Shown: positions 12,035 to 23,300 of the stretch, in pieces
Layout: each line of letters begins with the position of its first letter
Position numbering within the stretch: the first letter of the stretch is position 1
DNA from: Elephas maximus indicus
Lineage: Eukaryota; Chordata; Mammalia; Proboscidea; Elephantidae
Length of the DNA: 64,000 nucleotides
Direction: 5' to 3'
Assembly (NCBI RefSeq): GCF_024166365.1
Contig: NC_064830.1
Span: forward strand, 89,026,721 to 89,090,720
Position numbers and translations under genes: made by a program
Notes under the pieces: model-generated
Database searches by the model: none
What the model was told of the DNA's origin: nothing
What the model saw: only the letters and a program-made list of their open reading frames with translations

Positions 12035-12105
12035 GTTGGTGGAGTCGAACTGCCGACCTTTATGGTTAGCAGCCAAGCTCTTATCCACTGAGCCACCAGG
12101 GCCCC
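12035..12105 (-). mobile_element. AfroSINE 5' fragment
   Basis: Only the tRNA-like head is left: GAACTGCCGACC...CCACCAGGGCCCC. Confidence 0.8.
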
Positions 12106-12109
12106 ATAT

Positions 12110-12312
12110 TCAGCCCATGGTAACCACTACTTTGTTTTCTGTCTCTATGTATTTGTTTTATATATTTCATGTAAATGGGATCATACAGTATTTGTTCTTT
12201 TGTGTCTGAATTATTTCAGTTGGCATGATGTTTTCAAGTTTCATCCATGCTGTAGCATGTGTCACAGCTTCATTTCCCTTAATGACTGAATAATATTCCA
12301 TATAACCTATAC
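12110..12312 (-). repeat. L1 fragment (antisense), left part
   Basis: GGTAACCACTACTTTGTTTTC through TGAATAATATTCCAT is a common L1 antisense block. The same L1 seems to resume at 16300. Confidence 0.7.
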
Positions 12313-12402
12313 ACAGGCAGTCCCCAGGTTATGAATAATGTGGAATATAAATTCAAAAGAGGCATCTCTCCTAAAGTAAAATGGCTAAACTAGTGCTAAG
12401 GC

Positions 12403-12590
12403 AAGGAGCCCTGGTGGCGCAGTGATTAAGCAATCAGCTGCTAACCAAAAGGTCGGTACTTCAAACCCACCTGTTGCTCCATAGGAGAAAGATGTGGCAG
12501 TCTGCTTCCATAAAGAGTTACAGCCTTGGAAACCCTATATAGCATTGCTGTGAGTTGGAATTGACTTGATGGCAGTGGGTTTTTGGTTTT
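12403..12590 (+). mobile_element. AfroSINE (long variant)
   Basis: GGAGCCCTGGTGGCGCAGTG head, GAAAGATGTGGCAGTCTGC insert, tail GGCAGTGGGTTTTTGG. Confidence 0.9.
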
Positions 12591-12842
12591 AACATTAAGG
12601 CTCGCTATAACCTTTCACACAGATTCGAGCACCATTGCTTAGGACCCAACCCTGTTATTGAGGAAATGTTTTCTTTATGGTCAGGGTCTGTAAACAAACC
12701 TTATCTAAATTCTTTTGTGTTAGATCTCCCTAGGAAATCTTATACTCTGAGCAAGATAATGTTTAACAACCTGTTCCCAACAGTATCTATCATGCCATTG
12801 TCATGCCATTGTTTAGTGATGGTCACGAGACACCCCCCCCAG

Positions 12843-13488
12843 CCAAATACCAGTTACCATCGAGTTGATTCGGACTCATAGCAATGCTATAGGACAATAG
12901 AACTGACCCTTAGGACAATAGAACTGACCCTTAGGGTTTCCAGGGAGTGGCTGGTGGATTGGAACTGCTGACCTTTTTTTTAGTTAGTTTCTCATACAAA
13001 AATTTATACACATATTATTATGTGACCCTACTTGCCATCCCTATAATGTGACGGCACATTCCCCCTTTCCAACCCGGGTTTCCGATATCCATTCAACCGG
13101 CTCCTGTCCCTTTCTGCCTTCTTATCGTGCCTCTGGACGGGAGCTGCCCATTAGTCTCCTCTGTCTACTTGAACTAAGAAGCACACTCTTCACGAGTATC
13201 ATTTTATGTTTTATAGTCCAGTCTAATCTTGTCTGAAGAGTTGGCTTTGGGAATGGCTTCAGTTCTGGGTTAACAGAGAGTCCATGGGTCATGTCTTCTG
13301 GGGTTCCTCCAGTCTCAGTCAAACAATTTTCTGGCCTTTTTACGTGAATTTGAGTTCTGCATCCCACTTTTCTCCTGCTCCATCAGGGACTCTCTGTTGT
13401 GTTCCCTGTCAGGGCAGTCATTGGTGGTAGGCGAACTGCCGACCTTTCGGTTAGCAGCTGAGCTCTTGACTACTGTACCACCAGGGAC
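12843..13488 (-). mobile_element. AfroSINE split by an L1 insertion
   Basis: The 3' part (12843-12973) and 5' part (13432-13488) make one minus-strand SINE. Both repeat the target GAACTGCYGACCTTT around the insert. The 3' part also holds a tandem duplication: AGGACAATAGAACTGACCCTT occurs twice. Confidence 0.8.
12974..13431 (-). mobile_element. 5'-truncated L1 3' UTR (antisense)
   Basis: T-run (poly(A) on minus) at 12973-12981. The 3' UTR text includes TCTGGGGTTCCTCCAGTCTC and CCCTGTCAGGGCAGTCA, shared with the L1 3' UTR at 27378-27916. Confidence 0.8.
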
Positions 13489-13569
13489 CAAATACCTTAT
13501 AATTACGTCTTTTAGCCAATAAATATATTCCAGCTGTATTAATGTAACCAATAATTTTAAAAATCAGCT

Positions 13570-14004
13570 TTGTAGAGACTGAAAAAGAGACTAGTACACC
13601 GATGTTCATTGCAGCACTATTCACAATAGCCAAAAGGTGGAAACAACCAAAATGCCCATCAACAGATGAATGGATAAACAAAATGTGGTACATACACACA
13701 ATGGAATACTACTCAGCCAGTAGGAGAAATGAAGTTTTGATACATGCCACAGTATGGATGAAGCTTGAAGACATAACGCTGAGTGAAATAAGCCAATCAC
13801 AAAAGGACAAATGTTGTATGACTTACATAAAAAGACAAGAAAAAGCAAATGTGTAGAGACCAAAGTTTATTAGTGGTTACCACGGGCAGGAGGGAGAGGG
13901 AAAAAGGGGGTTAACAGATGATGGAAAAATCACATTGATTAAGGGTAGGGTTCACAGCTAATTATTGTTAAGTGCTGTCAATAAGTTGTACACCTGTAAA
14001 AAGT
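13570..14004 (+). repeat. L1 3' region fragment (sense)
   Basis: TTCATTGCAGCACTATTCAC, AAGGTGGAAACAACC and GAATGGATAAACAAAATGTGG are the standard L1 ORF2-end/3' UTR block, followed by GTGGTTACCACGGG. Confidence 0.85.
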
Positions 14005-14664
14005 TGTCTTAGGCTGGGTTCTCTAGAGAAGCAAAACCAGTAAAGCGTATAAATTTATATAGAGAGATTTGTATCAAGGAAACAGCTCATGAGATTATAG
14101 GTGTTGGAATGTCCCAAGTCCTTGGATCAGGATAGAGGCCTTTCCCAATTCACGGAGCTGCAGAAGCTGGTGAACCCAAGATGAGCAGGGCTCCTGCCCA
14201 CAGGCTGTTACGGTGGAGGAATCCCCGAGGTTGACAGACAAGACCACAAGGTTTCTCCTGAGTCACATAGCTGCAGGGGCTGACAAACCCAAGATAGTCA
14301 GGTCGGGGAGCAGGACTTTTTTTCACAGGCAGTGAAGATTGGCAAATCCCAAGATGGACAGGTAAGCTGCTAGCTCAAGTCCCAAGAACCAGAGGTCAGA
14401 TAGGAGACAGCTGCGGGATCCAGAACAAGCCAACAACCTTTGCAAGGCAAGCAGAAAGGAAGTAGGCAGCAGAAGGTGGAGAGGTGAAGACTGAGGGAGC
14501 GGTGAGCTGCCACAGGCTCCACCCCTGCCGGTACTACTCAGCAGATTTCCATCATGGGGTGATCACATATCAGATTTCGACAGAGAAGTGAGCACAACAT
14601 TATATGACTGCCAAAACACTGGGAATCATGGCCCAGCCAAGTTGACACACAATCTTAACCATCA
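14005..14664 (-). repeat. MLT2-like (ERVL-class) LTR
   Basis: TGTCTTAGGCTGGGTTCTCT start and ATCTTAACCATCA end, the reverse of the copy at 7907-8381. Confidence 0.75.
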
Positions 14665-14689
14665 TAAAAGTTGAATTGGCGAAGTTATG

Positions 14690-15640
14690 TGATTGATATA
14701 TTTATAACAAAGACAAACACAAAAAAGAGTAGCTGCTGAGGCTGCTTATGTACAACCAAATACCTCGTAGGATTTGGCTCCTTCGTTTGGAGGTTTAGGG
14801 TCATGGTTTCATGGGACATCCCACTTAATTGGCCTAATAATGTATTTAATGCTTCTGTTCTACCTCTAGTTCATTGCATAGTGCCTGGGGTCTTAAATGC
14901 TTGCAAACAGGTATCCAAGGCACAACAGTTGGTCTTTATTCATCTAGAAGAACAGAGGAAGAACGTGAGTCAGGAATAGGAGGAGGATATGGAATGTATG
15001 GCTAATAGCCTCCATGAACAACTGCCTCATTTGCCATGAGACCAGAAGAACTGGATGGTGCCCAGCTACCCTTATTGAACATTTTGATCAAAGATTCCAT
15101 AGAAGAATCTTTGATCAAAAAGGGAAAAATGTAGAACAGAATCTCAAATTCTCATGGACTGCAGACTTTCTGGAGCCATGGAGGATAGATGAACCCTTGA
15201 AACTGTTGCCCAGAGGTAATCCTTGAACCTTGAACCAAAAATATCCCCTGAAGTCTGCTTAATACTGAACAATAATTTAGCTTAACTAGTAAAAAAAAGT
15301 CTTCCTTGAGCATTATGCTCTTTAAGAACTATATATGTGGGATCAAATTGACAATGGCAAATCAAAAGGTTGGATGGAACCTTAGGGGACAGTGAGTTTA
15401 TGTTAATGAGGGAGGAACAGCTCAGAAAAGGAGGGTGGGAATGGTTGCACAACTCACAGAATGTAATCAATGTCTTTAAATGGTGATTAGTGGTTACCAG
15501 GGACTTGGGTAGGGAAAGAATGGGGAGTAGAAATGGTACATGTAGAAACTGTTGAGTTAGTATATGTTTTGCTGTATATATTCTCAACAATAAAATAAAT
15601 AAATTAAAAAAAATAAAAGATAGGTACAAAATTCAATTTT
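14690..15640 (+). repeat. L1 3' UTR copy A
   Basis: CTGGGGTCTTAAATGCTTGC block, CCAGAAGAACTGGATGGTGC and the AATAAAATAAATAAATT tail. It matches copy B at 58797-59812 and is not interrupted at the site where copy B carries an LTR. Confidence 0.75.
15082..15120. repeat. Perfect hairpin, 16-nt arms
   Basis: TTTTGATCAAAGATTC pairs exactly with 15105-15120 across the 7-nt loop CATAGAA. It lies inside L1 copy A; copy B has a decayed version. Confidence 0.9.
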
Positions 15641-15962
15641 GGAAGAATAATGATCTCAATCTTTGGTGAAAATCGCCAGTTTATGAAATAAAGTAAAAAA
15701 AAAATTTCAACAACAAAAAGAAAAATCACACTTCGCTTTGTCCCACCTTTGACTGACCTCAGTCATTGTAAACTAATCAGAATATTGTTCTTTGTAATTC
15801 CCTCTATGGCACTATACTATGTGTGATTTGCACTCCTTCCCTTGAATTCATGAGCTTCAGACCCTGAGGTTTGCAGGATTTCTCCATTCAAATAGTATTT
15901 TGGCGTCAGTAAACCTCTTTGATTTTACTTCAGTAGAGTTGGACAGTCTTTTCTCTACAACA
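15641..15962 (+). repeat. Possible LTR fragment
   Basis: The end resembles an LTR R-U5 (AGTAAACCTCTTTGATTTTAC, then CTCTACAACA). Family not recognised. Confidence 0.3.
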
Positions 15963-16299
15963 GGAATGTCTGACCGTAGTTATGAACCAATCCCTGTAAA
16001 GCCTATTGTATTAAAAATTTGAGGTACATAAAATGATTCATAATAACAAATGGGTGCTACTTGCAACATGCATCAAAACATTATTATTATTACTGTATTA
16101 TTATGTTAAAATGTTTTAGTGTATCTGGAAGTGCTTCTTTAATTTTTTTTATGTATAGAAATGTGCACTATATACTAAGACAGACGTTTAAGTAACTGAT
16201 ATTAGATACAAACTATACCTAACTGTTCCAACTTACATGTAAATTTGACTTAAAGACAGACTTAGGAACGGAACTCATTCATAATCCTTGGACTGCCTG

Positions 16300-17095
16300 T
16301 ATCGCATTTTATTTATTTATCCTTTCTTCTGTTGATGGGCACTTAGGTTGTTGCCATCTTTTGGCTATTGTGAGTAATGGTGCAGTGAGGTGAGAGGAGG
16401 GGCACAAGTATCTGTTCGAGTCTCTGCTTTCAATTCTTTGGGAATATACCTGGGAGTAGAATTGCTGTGGTGATTGTTAATTTAACTTTTCGAGGAACTG
16501 CGATACTATTTTACATAGCAGCTGTACCATTTTATATTCCCACCAGCAATAGACAAAAGTTCCAGTTTTTCTATGTGCTCACCAATACTTGTTATTTTTC
16601 ATTTAATAATAGTCATTCTAGTGGGAGTAAAGTGATGTGTCCTTGTAGTTTTGATTTGCATTTCTGTAATAACTAACGATATTGAGCATCTTTTCATGTG
16701 CTTTTTGGCAATTTGTATGTCTTCTTTGGGGAACTGCCTATTCAGATCCTTTGCCCATTTTTTTGATTGAGTTGTCTTTTTGAGTTTTAGAGGTTCTTTA
16801 TGTGTTCAAGATATTGAACTCTTATCAGATACATGATTTCCAAATATTTTCTCTCATTCTGTAGGTTGTCTTTTCACTTTCTTGATAAGGTCCTTTGATG
16901 CAAAAAAGTTTATTTCAATGGAGTGCAATTTTTCTATTTCTTCTTGCTTATGCATGAAAAATACGAGGTCCTGAAAATTTACCCCTGTGTTTTCTTCTAA
17001 GAGTTCTATGGTTTTAGCTCCTATATTAAGTCATTGATCCATTTTGAGTTAATTTCCATATATGGTGTGAGGTAGGGGTATTGGAATCTTTTTGA
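16300..17095 (-). repeat. L1 ORF2-region fragment (antisense), right part
   Basis: CTTCTGTTGATGGGCACTTAG, TTCCCACCAGCAATAG, TTTGCCCATTTTTT and TTTTCTTCTAAGAGTTCTATGG follow the known L1 antisense order for nearly 800 bp. Confidence 0.85.
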
Positions 17096-17363
17096 CTCCT
17101 CAAAACCATAGTAGGTATATCTATTTCACAGTTAAAAAATGGAGACTAGAAAGCTTGAATCATTTGTCAGGATATTAGCAGCAGAGCTGGGGCTAGGGGG
17201 TACTATTTTTGGAAGGCTTTTAATAAGTATGCCTTGACTTGGTTGAACAGACTGAATAAAGACATATTACTGGGTTGGGGTAAAATTCCAGGACAACTTG
17301 CCGTTAAGGCCACTAATGAGGCTCTCTCCTGTTCCCCCCACTCCTAGGCACCCCTTGTATACT

Positions 17364-20300
17364 ATGGCCCTCGTGTCTGCTGACTCCCGTATTGCAGAAC
17401 TTCTCACAGAGCTCCATCAGTTGATCAAGCAAACCCAGGTAAAAATCACAGGCCTCCATTCCTGCTGAGCTATAGAGGGAGTGAGAGATGGGGATTGTGT
17501 TAAGAGAGATTGGATGTGCAGGAACCGAGATGATATAATGAAGGTGAGAGGAGGGGAGTTTGGGATATGACTAACATTCCTGATGGATTTCCTGTCATAC
17601 ACAGGATTTCATGATTCTTGGAAGGTACAGTTCAATGGTTTTTAGTATATACGTAGAGTTGTTCAACCATCATTGCTATCAGTTTTAGAACATTTTTATC
17701 ACTCAGCAAAAAAGCCTCTTACCCATTACCAGGCACTCCCTTTTTCCTTCCAGCCTGTCCCAGCTATAGGCAGTCATTAATTTACTTTCTGTCTTTATGG
17801 ATTTGCCTATTCTGAACATTTCTTAGAAATGGAGTCATATAATATGTGGTCTTTTGCGACCGGCTTCTTCTACCCAGCGTGATGTTTTCAAGGTTCGTCC
17901 ATGTTGTAGCAGGTATTGGTACTTTATTTCTTTTTTTTAATAACGTCCCATTCTGTCCTCCCCCAAGTCCCTGGTAACCACTAATCTACTTTCTGTCTCT
18001 ATGCATTTGCTTATCCTAGATATTTCTTAAGGAGTTCTGGTGGCACAGTGTTTAAAGTGCTTGGCTGCTAACTGAAAGGTCAGCAGTTTGAACCTGCCAC
18101 CGCTCCACGGTAGAAAGATGTGGCAGTCTGCTTCCATAAAGATTATAGCCTTGTAAACCCTATGGAGCAGTTGTACTACTCTGTCCTATAGTGTTGCCAT
18201 GAGTTGCAGTCAACTCGATGGCAATTGACTTGTTGGTAGATATTTCATATAAATGGGATCATACAATATTTGTCCTTTGGTGTCTGGCTTATTGCACTTA
18301 GCAACTTCATTTTGTTTTGTTGCTGAATAATACTCCATTGTATGATATTGTGAGAGTCCCCAAGATGACCCTCAGGTTCAGTGATTTGATAGGACTTACA
18401 GAGCTCAGAACAGTTGTTATACTCATGGTTACAGTTTATTACAGTGAAAGGATATGGATTAAAATTAGCAAAGGCAAAAGGCTGCACAGGGCATAGGTCA
18501 GGAGAAACCAGGCACAAGCTTGGTCATCGTCTCCCAGAGGAATTGTACAAACAGCTCTTAATTCTCCCGGCAAACGTGTGTTAACACATGGAATATTGCC
18601 AACGAGGGAAGCTTACTCGAGCTTTGGTGTCCAGGGCTTTTATTGGAGTCATTCATGTAGGCATGGACCACCTGCATAGCTGACCTTAGTCTCCAGCTTC
18701 TCCAGAGGTCAAATTGATATTGCAAGTAGTCCAAGGCCCCCACCATAAATCACACTGTTATCATAAACCCTCTGGTGGAGCCAAGGACCCAGGTAAACCA
18801 AGACACTCTTATCAGGCAGGATATTCCAAAGGCTTAGAGGTTATCTGCCAGGAGCAGGGCAAAGGCTAGACCATTCTTTGGAACATGCAGGCTTTGAACA
18901 GCCCAGGGTTTCAGAGTTAATCCTTTACTGCACAGACCACCCCCCTGGCCCATGGCCTAGGCGCTCTTAAAGCAAAACAATCATATTTGTCTGCGCATAT
19001 GTATTTAGTATAGTATAAGAGATACAACGATAGTATTATATGGAAGAGTCCGTGTGGGGTAGGGATTCAATTAAAGAGACAACTCATCTGTTCTATAGAC
19101 AACTGTATCTGTTCCTTGACCTGCTTCTATTTGTGCCTTATGATAAGCTTGGCAGAACTATTTAGCATAGAAATTAGCTGATGATTAGCTAAGTTCAGTT
19201 CTTCCTCAGGCCAGTCATTTTTTTATCAGTATTATATCCAGAGGAGGCTTTGACTCAATCTCCCGATACATTTGATCGTCAACATCAATATTATCATATG
19301 GCTTATTTACATAATAGAGTAGTTGAATCTCACCAACAATGCCAGTGTTACACAACATCAAAGTATGGTCGTGATATAATTCAGTTTCATTACAGAACAA
19401 ATCAGACTTACAGAAGTATTTGCTATGCCTTCCCAACAAAATCGGCCCTTGCCCATATGGCATATATTATTATGGACAGGGAGCCCTGGTGGGGCAGTGG
19501 TTAAGAGCTTGGCTGCTAACCAGAAGGTCAGCAGTTTGAATCCACCAGCCACTCCTTGGAAACACAATGGGAAAGTTCTACTCTGTCTTATAGGGTCGCT
19601 GTGAGTCGAAATCAACTCAACAGCAACAGTTTTGGTTTGGTATTATGGACAGGTATTATAATAATTAGCCATGATTTAGTTATTCCTGGGGTTCAGGTCA
19701 GTTGGGGACAAAGCGAGTCTCCCTGTCTCAGTTCATAGGCTTGTACTGACGCTGGTTTCCATTGTGTGCTGTTACATAGCAGGCCCCAATCTCCCTCCAA
19801 CGGGGAGGACACGGGCAGTATTCAGGATAGTTCCTATCCCTGCCAATGGTACTACTCAATATGTCTTATTTTGATTTATTTTGGGGCAAGGGCAGTCATA
19901 ATGCATTGATGTAAATTACACGTGCCCCCAGAGAGCTTACAAAGGTTTGAAGGTCCGTAAGATTCCCATAGGTGTTCCCCTTGTGCTTCAGAGCTAGGAT
20001 CCAGGGCCATTGCCCATGGCTACTTCAGCCTGCATCTATAATAAAATAGTCCTGAGGCCCTATTGGGCCAGGATACAGGCCCTTTCCCAACACTAGGACC
20101 TAGCGTTATCCGGCATTATTTGTTGAGTTTTCCTGGCCCACTACACTAAAGCCTCAGCATCTTTTCAGGCTGACTCCCATCATTTTCCTGTCTTTTAGAA
20201 GAGAACTCCCTCTAATCTGCTTATTCTAGTTAATAAATATTTTTCCTGATTAAAATTTATTATGGATTGAATTGTATCCCCCCAAGATATGTGTTATAAA

Positions 20301-23300
20301 TCCTAAACCCTGTATCTGTGGTTATAATTCCATTTGGGAATGGGTTGTCTTTGCTATGAGACAGCATTAGTATAGGGTGTGTCTTTTAAGTAAGGAGTCC
20401 TGGTGTTTTAAGCCAGTCTCTTTTGAGACATAAAAGAGATTAACAGGCAAGTGAGAGAAGCTGAGATGGGGGAAGAGAGATGCCAAGCCACATGAATATC
20501 AGCCAGGAGTAAGAAGCTCAGAAGAGCCAAGGACCCTACTCTAGAGCCAGCAGACAGAGAATGCCTTCTCTTAGAGCTGGCACTCTGAATTCAGACTTCT
20601 AGGCTCCTAAACTGCAGGAAAATAAATTTCTGTTTGTTAAAGCCACACTTGTGGTATTTCTGTTATAGCGGTACTAGATAACTAAGACAAAAGTGAACCT
20701 AGTTTTTCACAGGATGCCTAGGCTGGCACCTGTCTCCCCTAAAGCCCTTTTTGCTATCTTGTGGGCTAGTGTTCAATCCACTGTGCATGTTGTTGCCATT
20801 GTATACTAATGGCCTGAGTGCAGTTAGGATACATATTTGGTCCCTAAAATTGTTGGGCCCCCCCATACTAGGGTTAGATGAGTGGTAGTCACACCTAGAT
20901 GTAATTTAGTTTGAATATGCCAAATGTCCTCCCATAGCCTACCTAGTCTCAGGGTGGGACTCTTCCCCAGAGGAAATCACACCCACCATGTGATGCCTAC
21001 TACTACTTTAGTCCCATCAGAAACTTGTTTTTTTTTTTTCCTACTTAATAGCTTTCCACTCACAAAAACAGAGTGATTTGTATTTGTGCACAGCACACAA
21101 GTCCAATGGCCTAGTAGGGAGTAATTCCGGGAAATTCCTTCCCAAATGAAATCCTTTGTAGTACATACAACTTGAAAACAAAAGTCAGAAGATACTAGCA
21201 CATTACTTAAGTTTCATTCAGCCATCAATAGTTGGACCATGTCATCATCATATCTTAGTATGACCAACATGTCTCCCAGAACAATGCCACCCATGTTTGC
21301 AGGCTTCCATTCGACCTTTTCAAAAGCAGCAGTCTCAGCAAACACATGGCTTCATCTTTTCAGGCATCTGGTATAAATGTGCTAAAAAACAATATTATTC
21401 TCTTGCTCTGAGCCTCTCTTGAGTCACCAGTGTAATATTAGATTTCCCTCATTGTATAACCCATTTATTTATGCCTTTACCCTCAGCTATTCTCCTTCTA
21501 TTTGCCACTGATTTTTATCGAAACTTCTCCACCTTTGGAAAAGATGTTAGATCTGGCCATTGTGTTGATCCAGCATGTTGGCAGTGATACTAGTCTAGTA
21601 TGAGCCTCCCCTTCAGTCTGCTCCTGTTCATGTAGGGTAGGGTTACATAGGTACTAGACTAGTTGGCCATTTCTGCCTCTAGGCAATACAGCTGTCAACC
21701 GTATTCAATTCACTGTCAACCCCAATTTTGCCAGATGGGGCGAATCCACTCCATCAAGCCCTTAGGAATTCTGGCATAAAGGTTTAAAGGTATAGTTACA
21801 GCTTCTTGCTTAGGGACTGTTATGGATTGAATTGTTTCCCCCCAAAAATGTGTATTCCCATGATTCCCAGTATTATGCAGTTGTCTACTATTTTGTGATC
21901 TGATGTCATTATCCTAAGTGTTGTAAATCCTAACCTCTGTGATGTTAATGAAGCAGGATTAGAAGCAGTTATGCTAATGAGTCAGGACTCAATCTACAGG
22001 ATTAGGCTGTATCTTGAGTCAATCTTTTTTGAGATATAAAGAGAGAATCAAGCAGAGGGAAGTCGGACTTCAAACCACCAAGAAAGAAGAGCTGGTAGTG
22101 GAGTGCATCCTTTGGACTGAGGTCTCTGTGCTGAGAAGCTCCTAGACCAGGGGAAGACAGATGATAGGAACCTTCCCCCAGAAGCGACAGAAAAAGAAAG
22201 CCTTGCCCTGGAGCTGGTTCCCTGAATTCAGATTTCTAGCCTCCCAAACTGTGAGAGAATAAAACTTCTGTTTGTTAAAGCCATCTACTTGTGTATTTCT
22301 GTTACAGTAGCACTAGATAACTAAGACAGGGACCATCCCTGCTTCCAGCACCCATAGTTGCGGCCCTGGTCCAGGGACTACTGCATCAGGGAGGAAAAAA
22401 GAAAGTTGAGGTGATGTGGGGAAGACTTGTACAGCATCCTCTCTCATTCCCTCTTCCCCAGAACAATTGTCCCTAAATGTATGGGTTAATTTCTGGATTC
22501 TCAGTTCTATTTCATTGGTCTCTATGTCTCCCCATATACCAGTACCACACTGTTTCTATTACTGTAGCTTTGTAGTAACGTTTGAAATCAGGAAGTGTGA
22601 GTTCCTCCAAATGTATTTTTCTTTTTCAAGATTGTTTTAACTCTTCTGGGTACCTTGAATTTCCATACAAATTTTAGACTCATCTGGTCAATTTATGCAA
22701 AGAAATCAGTTGGAATTTTGATGGGGATTGCACCGAATCTGTAGATAAATTTGTCTTGATAAGGGAGAGTCTATTTATAGTTTAACCTTCTTCTCTTTTG
22801 TGGTGCTTTTGTATTAATCAGGAAAAAATCCTTTGAACTCATCCTGACTGTGGATTTAGGAAATGAGGGCCATATTTATCGGGCCTCTGGCCTGGGATGC
22901 AGGTGCCACAAAAGGATGAAGGGCCTCCCTCTTGTCCTGTGGTTCTTATCTTTGCAGGAAGAGCGTTCCCGGAGCGAACACAACTTAGTGAACATCCAGA
23001 AGACCCATGAGCGGATGCAGACAGAAAACAAGAGTGAGTAGCTGGGCTCAGGAAAGGAAGGGGATGGGAGAGGGGAGCATGGCTGTTACTGACTTGGAAG
23101 GGGACCTTTGCATGTACCTGCCATATTCCAGAATGAACTGCTCCTTGGGCCAGAGAGATAGTCTTAGGCTGGGTGACCTGAGGTGACTCAGGAGACTGGT
23201 GGCAGACTGCCAATAGTAGGGAACCTTAATATCCCTCAACTTTGGGGACTGGAGAGTCAGTGAAATGAGGATACATCCAGGGAAACCCCTGAGAACACAC

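Larger units (their letters stand above)
12314..16299. mobile_element. Old DNA transposon remnant, split by later insertions
   Basis: Left end CAGGCAGTCCCCAGGTTATG near 12314; right end CATAATCCTTGGACTGCCTG ending near 16299. These are inverted-repeat partners, and both outer flanks are L1 sequence that reads as continuous. Tigger/pogo-like is a guess. Most of the span is later insertions. Confidence 0.55.

Noticed and set aside
13602-13856. 84-codon frame with a conserved-looking peptide
   Set aside because: It is the known L1 ORF2-end segment, not a host gene.
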